From Solirubrobacterales bacterium (lineage in GTDB: Bacteria > Actinomycetota > Thermoleophilia > Solirubrobacterales > 70-9), in NCBI GenBank assembly GCA_025450195.1, contig JANWHW010000016.1:108273-172272 (forward strand): a DNA stretch of 64,000 bases, given 5' to 3'. This document shows, piece by piece, positions 57,339 through 64,000 of the stretch. The position numbers and the translations under genes are program-made. How positions within the stretch are numbered: position 1 is the stretch's first letter; each line of letters opens with the position of its first letter. The notes beneath the pieces are model-generated. The model was given only the letters and a program-made list of their open reading frames with translations, was not told the origin of the DNA and did not search any database.

Positions 57339-57878
57339 ATGTTCGAGGAGGCGAGCCTGCGTACACCACCCCAGCTGGAGACGTCGCGCCTGCTCCTCCG
57401 AGGGTGGCGCGGACGTGACCTCAAAGCTCATGCAGAGATGGCGGCCGACCCCGAGGTCATGCGCTACATCGGCGACGGCGACACGCTCGATCGAGCCAGG
57501 AGCTGGCGGGAGATCGCTCTGCACATCGGCCACTGGGCGCTGCGCGGATACGGCCAGTGGGCGCTCGAGCGAAAAGATGACGGCGCCTCGCTGGGCCAGG
57601 CCGGCCTTTGGAACCCCCCGGGGTGGCCCGGCCTCGAGGTCGGCTGGAGGCTCGCGCGCCACGCCTGGGGTCAGGGATATGCCACCGAGGCCGGTCAAGC
57701 GGCAATCGATTGGGCTTGGGACACCCTCGACGCCGACCAGCTGATCTCAGTAATCCAGCCCGGCAACAGCCGATCGATCCGTGTGGCTGAGCGGCTCGGA
57801 ATGAGACGCCTTCGAGAGACCACTTTGAAGGGCCAGGGCGTCGTGATCTTCGGAATCGACCGACCTGGCGCTCGATGA
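57339..57878 (+). CDS. GNAT acetyltransferase (RimJ/RimL type)
   Basis: 179 residues. Core motifs: TPPQLETSRLLLRGWRGRDL, EVMRYIGDGDTLDRARSW, QAGLWNPPGWPGLEVGWRLA, RHAWGQGYATEAGQAAIDWA with loop GQGYAT, and QPGNSRSIRVAERLGMRRLRE. This is the RimJ/RimL-like branch that acetylates N-termini or small molecules; the substrate is unknown. The chrA start overlaps its stop by 4 bases. Confidence 0.88.
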   Translation: MFEEASLRTPPQLETSRLLLRGWRGRDLKAHAEMAADPEVMRYIGDGDTLDRARSWREIALHIGHWALRGYGQWALERKDDGASLGQAGLWNPPGWPGLEVGWRLARHAWGQGYATEAGQAAIDWAWDTLDADQLISVIQPGNSRSIRVAERLGMRRLRETTLKGQGVVIFGIDRPGAR

Positions 57879-59026
57879 GCGCTTCGGTCGACTCCCCAGG
57901 CTCAATCTTCGTGCGTTTCCTGAAGTTTGGCCTGCTCGCCTGGGGCGGCCCGGCGGCGCAGATCGCGATGATCAAGCGCGAGTGCGTTGACGAGGAGGGG
58001 TGGGTTTCCGAGGAGACGTTCAAGAAGACCCTCGCCGTCTACCAGGTGCTGCCGGGACCCGAGGCGCATGAGCTGTGCGTTTACTTCGGGCGGCTGCGGG
58101 GAGGCAAGCTCGGCGGATTCCTCGCGGGGCTCGGCTTCATGCTGCCGGGCTTCCTGCTCATGCTGGGCCTGTCGATCCTCTACGTCGAGGCGGAACTCGC
58201 CGGTCATCTGGAGGAGTTGTTCTACGGGTTGACGGCTGCGGTTGGCGCCCTGGTGGCTCGGGCGCTGGTGCGGCTTGGGGGCAACTTCATCACCGATTCT
58301 CCGCTGGCGCTCATCGCCATCGCTGCCTTTGCCCTCACCGTGTTCGTCTCGGCGAACTTCGTCTTGGTGCTGATCGGAGCGGGGCTTGCCTATGAGCTGT
58401 GGACCAACGGGCGGCAATGGCGAGGCCGCACCCACTCCTTCTCGTTCGGTCCGGTAGCGATTGTGGCTTTCGCCCTTGGCACGATCACCCTCTCGCTCAC
58501 CGCCTCGATCTTCTTCGAGGGGCTGAAGGCCGGGCTGCTCACCTTCGGCGGTGCCTACACGGTGATCCCGTTTCTTCAAGACAGCGCTGTCGACGGCCAG
58601 CACTGGCTCACCGACAGCCAGTTCGTCGACGGCCTCGCGATCAGCGGCGTGCTGCCCGCGCCGTTGATCATCTTCTCCACCTTCGTCGGCTATCTGGCAG
58701 GCGGGCTGGCCGGGGGGCTCGCCATGACGCTCGGAATCTTCCTTCCCGCTTTCGTTTTTCCGATCTTCTTTCACCGCACCCTGGTCTCCATCGCGGAGAA
58801 CCCGCGAATCAGGCCGTTCCTGCTCGGCGTCGCCGCCGGAGTGATCGGCCTGATCGCCGCCGTCACCGTGACGATCCTCGAAACGAGCGTGGTCGACGTG
58901 CCGACCGCAATCCTCGCGGTGGGAGCTTTCCTCGCCCTCAATCGCTGGCACAGCAAGCTGACCGTGCTCTACGTCGTCTTCACCTGCGGCGCGATCGGGT
59001 TGCTGTTACAGCTCACCGTGGTCTAG
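57875..59026 (+). CDS. chrA: Chromate transporter (ChrA), two-domain
   Basis: 383 residues with two homologous chromate_transp halves. The first begins FVRFLKFGLLAWGGPAAQIA with YQVLPGPEAHELCVYFG; the second begins FFEGLKAGLLTFGGAYTVIP with GLAISGVLPAPLIIFSTFVG. About ten membrane helices are seen. The family effluxes chromate, though some members have other roles. No chrB-like regulator adjoins it; ATG 57875 overlaps the GNAT stop. Confidence 0.92.
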   Translation: MSASVDSPGSIFVRFLKFGLLAWGGPAAQIAMIKRECVDEEGWVSEETFKKTLAVYQVLPGPEAHELCVYFGRLRGGKLGGFLAGLGFMLPGFLLMLGLSILYVEAELAGHLEELFYGLTAAVGALVARALVRLGGNFITDSPLALIAIAAFALTVFVSANFVLVLIGAGLAYELWTNGRQWRGRTHSFSFGPVAIVAFALGTITLSLTASIFFEGLKAGLLTFGGAYTVIPFLQDSAVDGQHWLTDSQFVDGLAISGVLPAPLIIFSTFVGYLAGGLAGGLAMTLGIFLPAFVFPIFFHRTLVSIAENPRIRPFLLGVAAGVIGLIAAVTVTILETSVVDVPTAILAVGAFLALNRWHSKLTVLYVVFTCGAIGLLLQLTVV

Positions 59027-59144
59027 AGGCCTGACGGGGGGTCCTTCACCGGGTCGCTGCTGCTCCAGGTGATGAAGTTCCTTTCACCAGAATTTCATCA
59101 GCACTCTGGGATAAAGAGGATGTCCAGTCGCGAGGGGGTACGCA

Positions 59145-59921
59145 ATGCCGTCCATCCAGATCAGCAACCGGGTCGCCTTCGTCAGTCTCCTGCTTCTCTT
59201 CGGGCTCCTCCTTGCCGCCTGCGGCGGAAATGGCGATGGCAGCGAGAACGAGAGCGCCGCAGGCGCGAGTCTGCCGCAAGGCGCCACACCCGTCGATCTC
59301 AATCCAGCCGAGTTCAGCATTGAGATCGACAACCCCTACTGGCCGATGAGGCCCGGCAGCCGCTGGGTTTATCGAGAGATGGATGGCGAAGGAGGGGTGC
59401 AGCGAGTCGTGGTCACCGTCACGAAGGAGACGAAGCTGATCGCCAACGACATCGAAGCGCGGGTCGTGCACGACGTAGTTAGCCAGGGCGGCAAGCCGGT
59501 CGAGATCACCGACGACTGGTACGCACAGGACTCAGATGGCAACGTCTGGTACCTGGGTGAGCGCACGGCAGAGTACGAGAACGGCAAGGTGGTCTCCAGG
59601 GCGGGCTCATGGGAGGCCGGCGTCGACGGCGCTCAGCCTGGGGTCATCATGCTCGCAAAGCCTCGGCCGGGGTTGGCCTATCGTCAGGAGCACTATGCGG
59701 GTGAGGCGGAGGACCGGGCGAAGGTCCTCAGCCTCAACGAGCAAGCGGAGGTGCCTTTCGGCCACTTTTCCGACGTGCTGCTGACCAAGGATCTCGTCCC
59801 ACTCGAACCGGACGCGCTCGAGTACAAGCTTTACGCTCGAGGCATCGGCCCGGTGCTGGTCCTCGACGTCTCCGGAGCGGCCGGTCGCGAGGAGCTAATC
59901 CGCTACACCGAAGGCGACTAG
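59145..59921 (+). CDS. Lipoprotein of unknown function
   Basis: 258 residues from ATG 59145 behind GAGGGGG. The N-terminus is a lipoprotein signal (VSLLLLFGLLLAACGGN), with the lipobox cysteine at residue 26. After a low-complexity Gly/Ser/Glu linker comes a beta-rich domain of about 200 residues (NPYWPMRPGSRWVYREMDGE, TDDWYAQDSDGNVWYLGE) resembling proteins of unknown function with a WVY-type opening. It is presumably envelope-anchored. No catalytic motif is evident. Confidence 0.75.
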   Translation: MPSIQISNRVAFVSLLLLFGLLLAACGGNGDGSENESAAGASLPQGATPVDLNPAEFSIEIDNPYWPMRPGSRWVYREMDGEGGVQRVVVTVTKETKLIANDIEARVVHDVVSQGGKPVEITDDWYAQDSDGNVWYLGERTAEYENGKVVSRAGSWEAGVDGAQPGVIMLAKPRPGLAYRQEHYAGEAEDRAKVLSLNEQAEVPFGHFSDVLLTKDLVPLEPDALEYKLYARGIGPVLVLDVSGAAGREELIRYTEGD

Positions 59922-59959
59922 GCGATGCTCGGACCGGCAAGGATGCCGCTAGCCTCAGC

Positions 59960-61087
59960 GTGGGTTTGAAGATCTCCATTCCCTTCATCGACCTTAACGC
60001 CATGCGCCTGGAACTCGGCGGGGATCTGGAGTCGGCGGTGGCGAGAACGCTCGATTCCGGCTGGTACCTGCTGGGCTCCGAGCTGGAGGAGTTCGAGCGT
60101 GAGTTCGCCGCCCACTGTGGGACGCGCCACTGCGTTGGGGTGGCCAGCGGCCTCAGTGCGATCGAGCTCGCCCTGCGCGCCGCCGGGGTCGGCCCGGGTG
60201 ACGAGGTGATCGTCCCCGCATATACCTGGGTCGCGACCTGGCTGGCGGTGACGAGGGTCGGCGCCCGCCCGGTGGGAGTCGACGTCGAGGAATCCACCTA
60301 CAACATCGATTCCCGGCTCATCGATGAGGCGGTCACCGAGCGGACAACGGCGATCGTCCCGGTTCACCTGCGGGGGGAGCCGGCTGACATGGACGGAATC
60401 GAGGCAGTGGCCGCGAACCATGACCTGCTCGTGGTCGAGGACGCCGCCCAGGCCCACGGAGCTTGCCACCGAGCCCGGCCCGTTGGCGCCATCGGCGATG
60501 CCGGGGCTTTCTCGTTCTACCCGACCAAGAACCTGGGCGGTATCGGCGACGGCGGCGCCGTGACGACCGACGACGACGAGCTGGCCGAACGGGTCCGGCT
60601 GCTCCGCAACTACGGCATGCGGGACCGGTACGAGATCGAGTATGCCGGCGTCAATTCCCGCCTTGCCGAGGTCCAGGCGGCGGCGTTGCGAACGGCGCTG
60701 CCACGTCTGGACGCTTGGAACCGGGCCAGGGCCTCGCTCGCGGAGGTCTACCTCGCTGCCTTCGGAGGACATGACTCGGTCTCCGTCCCAACGGTCCCCG
60801 ACTGGGCGGATCCCGTCTGGCATCTGTTCGTCGTTGGCCTCCCCAATCGGGATTCCTGCGCCCGCTCGCTCGCCGAGCGAGGGATCGAGACCCTCGTCCA
60901 CTACCCCCTGCTCCCTTCCCGCTCGGGCCCATACCGGGACGATTGGCCCCCGGGCAGCTTCCCGGTCGCAGAACGCCTCGCTTCGTCGGCCCTCAGCCTT
61001 CCGCTCTATCCCCAGCTCGACTCCACCGCGTGCGAGCTGGTCGCGGATGCGGTGCTGGCGTCGGTGGGGTCGCCTCCGTCCGCGTAG
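59960..61087 (+). CDS. DegT/DnrJ/EryC1-family sugar aminotransferase (FdtB/QdtB-like)
   Basis: A 375-residue PLP enzyme: GWYLLGSELEEFEREFAAHC, ASGLSAIELALRAAGVGPGD, PAYTWVATWLAVTRVGARPV, VVEDAAQAHGA and the catalytic Lys in YPTKNLGGIGDGGAV. This branch transaminates dTDP-3-keto-6-deoxyhexoses. The nearby ketoisomerase and acyltransferase point to dTDP-3-acetamido-3,6-dideoxyhexose synthesis. A GT2 gene follows after 13 bases. Confidence 0.92.
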   Translation: MGLKISIPFIDLNAMRLELGGDLESAVARTLDSGWYLLGSELEEFEREFAAHCGTRHCVGVASGLSAIELALRAAGVGPGDEVIVPAYTWVATWLAVTRVGARPVGVDVEESTYNIDSRLIDEAVTERTTAIVPVHLRGEPADMDGIEAVAANHDLLVVEDAAQAHGACHRARPVGAIGDAGAFSFYPTKNLGGIGDGGAVTTDDDELAERVRLLRNYGMRDRYEIEYAGVNSRLAEVQAAALRTALPRLDAWNRARASLAEVYLAAFGGHDSVSVPTVPDWADPVWHLFVVGLPNRDSCARSLAERGIETLVHYPLLPSRSGPYRDDWPPGSFPVAERLASSALSLPLYPQLDSTACELVADAVLASVGSPPSA

Positions 61088-61100
61088 CATCAGGCGTCTC

Positions 61101-62060
61101 GTGACCGAGCAACCCCGGACCTCAGGTGTCGTGCAGCGCGCCATCCGGTGGCTGCGCTCGAAGCTTCACACCGACATCCACCAAGGCCTGGCCGGCCTGC
61201 AGGACTCGATTTCCGACCTTCGCATCCAGCTCGAGCAGCTTAGTGGCCAAGCTCATGCGATCGAGGTCGAGGCTCGCCGGGCGGCTGCGATGGCCCGCTA
61301 CGCCTATGACGAAGAGCCTGCGAACAGGCGACGCCTCCACGATCTGCGTCGCAGCGAGGAGTACGAGCTCGCGTTCACCGAAACAGAGCCCCTAGTCAGC
61401 TTCATCGTCCCCACCTACAGATCGTTCGAGACCCTGCGCGATGTCGCCCTGCCCTCGATCCTCGGCCAGACCTACTCGAACGTGGAGGTGATCGTGTCCG
61501 GCGATTGCGCTCCTCCCGAGACCGAAGAGGCAATCGCGGAAATAGGCGATCCGCGCATCACCTACATCAACCGCACGATCAGGGGGCCCTACCCGGAGGA
61601 GGAGTCGAAGCGCTGGTTCGCGATCGGCGTTCCCCCCTTCAACGATGCGCTCGCGATGGTCCGGGGCCGATGGATCGCCGTTCTCGGAGATGACGACGCG
61701 ATCCGACCGAACCACACCGAGGATCTGCTCGCCGCGGCGCAGGCGAATCGCTATGAGCACTGCTACGGGATCCAGCTGGTCAACTTCGCCGAAGGCGATC
61801 CCATCGCCCTCGGTCAATTCCCACCGACCCTGGGACAGTGGGGGCTCCAAGCCGCCATCTACCACTCCGGGCTGCGCTTCTTCGAATCGGAGCTCGCCGA
61901 TGCGATCTACGAGGAGCCGAGCGACTGGTCGAAGTGCCGACGGATGGTGCGTGCGGGGGTCCGCTTCGGGATGATCGACGAGATCGTCGTCGACAAGCAC
62001 GAGACCCGACGTCGCTCGGCCCGGGAATGGGAGGAAGGCGCGGTCCCGATCGTGGACTAG
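61101..62060 (+). CDS. Family 2 glycosyltransferase
   Basis: About 319 residues from GTG 61101 (VTEQPRTSGVVQRAIRWL). An N-terminal region of about 90 residues, rich in helices and possibly coiled (QLEQLSGQAHAIEVEARRAA), precedes the GT2 core: VSFIVPTYRSFETLRDVAL, NVEVIVSGDCAPPETEEAI and IAVLGDDDAIRPNHTEDL with the DDD metal site. It likely transfers the 3-acetamido sugar made by its neighbours. Its 3' end overlaps the convergent ketoisomerase gene by 4 bases. Confidence 0.88.
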   Translation: MTEQPRTSGVVQRAIRWLRSKLHTDIHQGLAGLQDSISDLRIQLEQLSGQAHAIEVEARRAAAMARYAYDEEPANRRRLHDLRRSEEYELAFTETEPLVSFIVPTYRSFETLRDVALPSILGQTYSNVEVIVSGDCAPPETEEAIAEIGDPRITYINRTIRGPYPEEESKRWFAIGVPPFNDALAMVRGRWIAVLGDDDAIRPNHTEDLLAAAQANRYEHCYGIQLVNFAEGDPIALGQFPPTLGQWGLQAAIYHSGLRFFESELADAIYEEPSDWSKCRRMVRAGVRFGMIDEIVVDKHETRRRSAREWEEGAVPIVD

Positions 62061-62485
62061 CCGCTCACCTCGGCGGCCCGCAGGGCCGCCCGGTACTCGT
62101 CGCGGTCCCGGATGTAGTCAGCCTCGTCGAACGGCATCGAGGTGAGCACGAGGTAGACGGTGCCGGGAGAAAAGCCGCCGATGTCATGCCAGACCATAGG
62201 TGGCAAATAGAGCCCGGTGCGCGGGTCCTCCAGCGCGAATGTCCGGCGCTGCGAACCGTCATCAACCACGAACTCGAGGCGCCCCGCCAGGCAGAACACC
62301 ACCTGCTCCAGCGATAGATGGGCGTGGCCCCCGCGGATCGCGTCACTGGGAACGCCGTAGACGAAGAAGACCCGGGCGATCGGAAACGGCACATGGCTCT
62401 CGCCCTCGGCAAAAGCGAGGTCTCCCTGTGGATCCTCCACGACCGGCAGCTCGACAAGCTTGCATTCCTCGATGCCCACGGACAC
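62057..62485 (-). CDS. FdtA/QdtA-like dTDP-sugar 3,4-ketoisomerase (cupin)
   Basis: 142 residues of a WxcM-like/FdtA-type cupin: LAFAEGESHVPFPIARVFFV, YGVPSDAIRGGHAHLSLEQV with the RGGHAH active-site signature, LAGRLEFVVDDGSQRRTFAL and LYLPPMVWHDI. It isomerises dTDP-4-keto- to dTDP-3-keto-6-deoxyglucose (or galactose). It lies on the opposite strand, convergent with the GT2 and divergent from the acyltransferase gene. Confidence 0.9.
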   Translation of the reverse strand: MSVGIEECKLVELPVVEDPQGDLAFAEGESHVPFPIARVFFVYGVPSDAIRGGHAHLSLEQVVFCLAGRLEFVVDDGSQRRTFALEDPRTGLYLPPMVWHDIGGFSPGTVYLVLTSMPFDEADYIRDRDEYRAALRAAEVSG

Positions 62486-62546
62486 CGCTGACCCTAGCGA
62501 CCGAGCGTCGAAGCCGGACTCGCTACGATCACGCCGCCTCTAGGGG

Positions 62547-63278
62547 ATGGGGCGAGCTCCGATGCCCGGGATCCACTCCAGCGCCGTCGTCGAGACCGAT
62601 TCGATCGGCGAAGGGGTGACGCTGGGCGAGTTCTCGATCGTCAGATCGGGCGCGGTACTCGGAGACGGGGTGACGATCCATCCGCACGCGATCGTCGACG
62701 CGGAGGTCGAGATCGGGGCGGGGACGGATGTCCAACCTGGCGCCTACATCGGCCGGCGACCGCGGGCGACCGGAGGGATTGCGCGCGAGCCGGCCTACCG
62801 CGAAGAGCTGCGAATAGGCGCGGGCTGCTCGATTGGCGTCCACGCGGTCATTTACTACGACGTCGAGATCGGCCCGGACACCCTGATCGGCGACTCCGCA
62901 TCAATCCGTGAGACCGCCCGGATCGGGGCGCACTGCGTCGTCGGCCGCCGTGTCTCAATCGATCGTGGCATCCACATAGGCGACGGCGCGGTGATCATGT
63001 TCGCCACCTCTCTTGCCTCGAAGACCAGCATTGGCGAGGGCGTCTTCATCGCCCAGGGCGTCATCACGACCAACGACAACGCGCTCGGTGGCAGGGGCTG
63101 GGTCGACGATGAGATAGATGGCGCGAAGATCGAGGCTGAAGCCAAGATCGGCGCCAACGCAACCCTCCTGCCGGGGGTGACCATCGGTCGTGGGGCCATC
63201 GTCGGGGCGGGGTCCGTCGTGACCCATGACGTCGATGCGGGAACCAGAGTGATGGGCGTTCCAGCCCGACCCGCCTAG
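62547..63278 (+). CDS. Hexapeptide-repeat sugar N-acyltransferase (FdtC/QdtC-like)
   Basis: 243 residues of left-handed beta-helix repeats (GIHSSAVVETDSIGEGVTLG, FSIVRSGAVLGDGVTIHPHA, IDRGIHIGDGAVIMFATSLA), with NDNALGGRGW matching the N-acetyl binding loop. It would acetylate the 3-amino group of the dTDP-sugar, completing the Fuc3NAc/Qui3NAc pathway with the aminotransferase and ketoisomerase. The start is uncertain (ATG 62547 or 62562). The dTDP-4-keto-6-deoxyglucose supply genes (rmlA/rmlB) are outside the window. Confidence 0.9.
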   Translation: MGRAPMPGIHSSAVVETDSIGEGVTLGEFSIVRSGAVLGDGVTIHPHAIVDAEVEIGAGTDVQPGAYIGRRPRATGGIAREPAYREELRIGAGCSIGVHAVIYYDVEIGPDTLIGDSASIRETARIGAHCVVGRRVSIDRGIHIGDGAVIMFATSLASKTSIGEGVFIAQGVITTNDNALGGRGWVDDEIDGAKIEAEAKIGANATLLPGVTIGRGAIVGAGSVVTHDVDAGTRVMGVPARPA

Positions 63279-63326
63279 TCGACCACTTCTACCTGGCGAG
63301 CCAGCGGGGAAGCTTAGACTCGACGT

Positions 63327-64000
63327 GGTGAAGGCCAGGCTATACGGGCTTCCGGGCTCGCACCCGACGATGGCGGTGCAGGCGATGCTCGAACAAAAGG
63401 GCATGGACTTCAGGCGGATCGACCTCGTCCCCTTTGTCTCGCGGATCATCGTGCGCAGGGCGATGGGCTTGTCGCAGAACACCGTGCCTGTGCTGGCAAT
63501 CGACGGCCACCGGGTCCAGGGCTCGCGCGAGATCTCCCGCGAGCTGGACCGATTGCGACCGGAGCCGCCCCTCTTCCCCGATGACCCCGAGAAGCGTCTC
63601 GCGGTGGAGGAGGCGGAGCGCTGGGGCGAGGACGAGCTCCAGCACCCGATCCGGCAGGTCGCGCTCTGGGCGACGCACACGAATCCCGCTTCTCTCCGGA
63701 GCTACATGGAGGGCTCGAGGACGGGCGTCCCGGTTGGGATCGGGGCACGTCTCGCCCCCCCGTTCATCGCCGCCGGGGTGCGTGTCAACGGGGCGACCGA
63801 AGAGGCTGTCCGGGCCAACCTCGCCGGATTCGACAGCCTGCTGCAGCGGGTCGACGAGTGGATTGACGCCGGGGTGCTCGACGGCGAGCAGCTGAACGCC
63901 GCCGACTTCCAGATCGGGGCGAGCGTGCGCCTGCTGCTGACCCTTCAAGACCTGCGACCGCTGATCGAGAATCGACCGGCCTGCTGTCTGGCGCGGCGCG
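63327..64000 (+). CDS. Glutathione S-transferase-like protein, cut by window end
   Basis: Starts at GTG 63327 or the adjacent GTG 63330 (KARLYGLPGSHPTMAVQAML). The first 75 residues are a GST/thioredoxin-fold domain (EQKGMDFRRIDLV, then the cis-Pro segment NTVPVLAIDG, then SREISRELDRL). A mostly helical C-terminal domain continues past base 64000, so the gene is truncated here and its real end lies outside. Actinobacteria often lack glutathione, so it may use another thiol or serve another role. Confidence 0.82.

Noticed and set aside
59918..61144. Long minus-strand frame opposite the DegT aminotransferase.
   Set aside because: Antisense to a PLP enzyme with a complete active site; no homologous domain is visible in the frame.

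Overview
The window looks like a chromosomal segment of a high-GC actinobacterium, most likely of the Thermoleophilia/Solirubrobacterales type. I base this on the strongly G/C-biased third codon positions, frequent GTG and TTG starts, start/stop overlaps of the GTGA, TTGA and TGATG kind, and an actinobacterial fhaA-fhaB-pstP-rodA-pbpA-pknB cell-wall/signalling cluster. No search could be run, so the lineage is inferred. I saw no rRNA, tRNA or CRISPR array.

0-14.4 kb: an HNH nuclease gene, pheA and a membrane-anchored CARDB-like protein on the minus strand, then a plus-strand run of a small Ser/Thr kinase, FhaA (apparently with an ATC start), FhaB, PP2C phosphatase PstP, RodA/FtsW, a class B PBP, PASTA kinase PknB and D-Ala-D-Ala ligase. 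A third Ser/Thr kinase with an extracytoplasmic discoidin-like domain and purM follow on the minus strand. This run couples peptidoglycan elongation to phospho-signalling.

14.4-22.4 kb and 35.6-39.4 kb: two halves of an envelope-polysaccharide locus. The left half has UppP and DedA on the minus strand, then a membrane nucleotide-sugar dehydratase, a LytR_C protein, an Ig-like secreted protein, an O-antigen ligase/polymerase and a flippase. The right half has two GT2 enzymes, a GT4 enzyme and a phosphoglycosyl transferase. A 12.6-kb block separates them.

23.0-35.6 kb: a putative defence island with visibly lower GC and different codon use. It begins next to a decayed, truncated nei gene and holds four modules: a COG1078-type HD phosphohydrolase overlapping an ImmA/IrrE metallopeptidase; a type ISP/IIG-like single-chain restriction-modification enzyme without a helicase; a GNAT-PIN-GNAT-like-ASCH-like fusion overlapping a stand-alone ASCH protein; and an MmeI-like type IIL restriction-modification enzyme. 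The two non-RM modules are the best candidates for undescribed systems.

39.4-59.9 kb: ordinary accessory and housekeeping genes. They include an MBL hydrolase, a MazEF-like pair with tandem operator palindromes, several GNATs, DUF3105, an alpha/beta hydrolase, metF, an enoyl-CoA hydratase, two TetR regulators, a UDP-sugar dehydrogenase, a collapsed deazaflavin-nitroreductase pseudogene, VOC and HxlR proteins divergent from an MFS exporter, an XRE regulator, a PQQ sugar dehydrogenase, an ArsR-SRPBCC-DHFR-like operon with a near-consensus leaderless promoter, ChrA and a lipoprotein.

59.9-63.3 kb: a dTDP-3-acetamido-3,6-dideoxyhexose set (aminotransferase, ketoisomerase, hexapeptide acyltransferase) with a GT2 glycosyltransferase. 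A GST-like gene runs off the right end.
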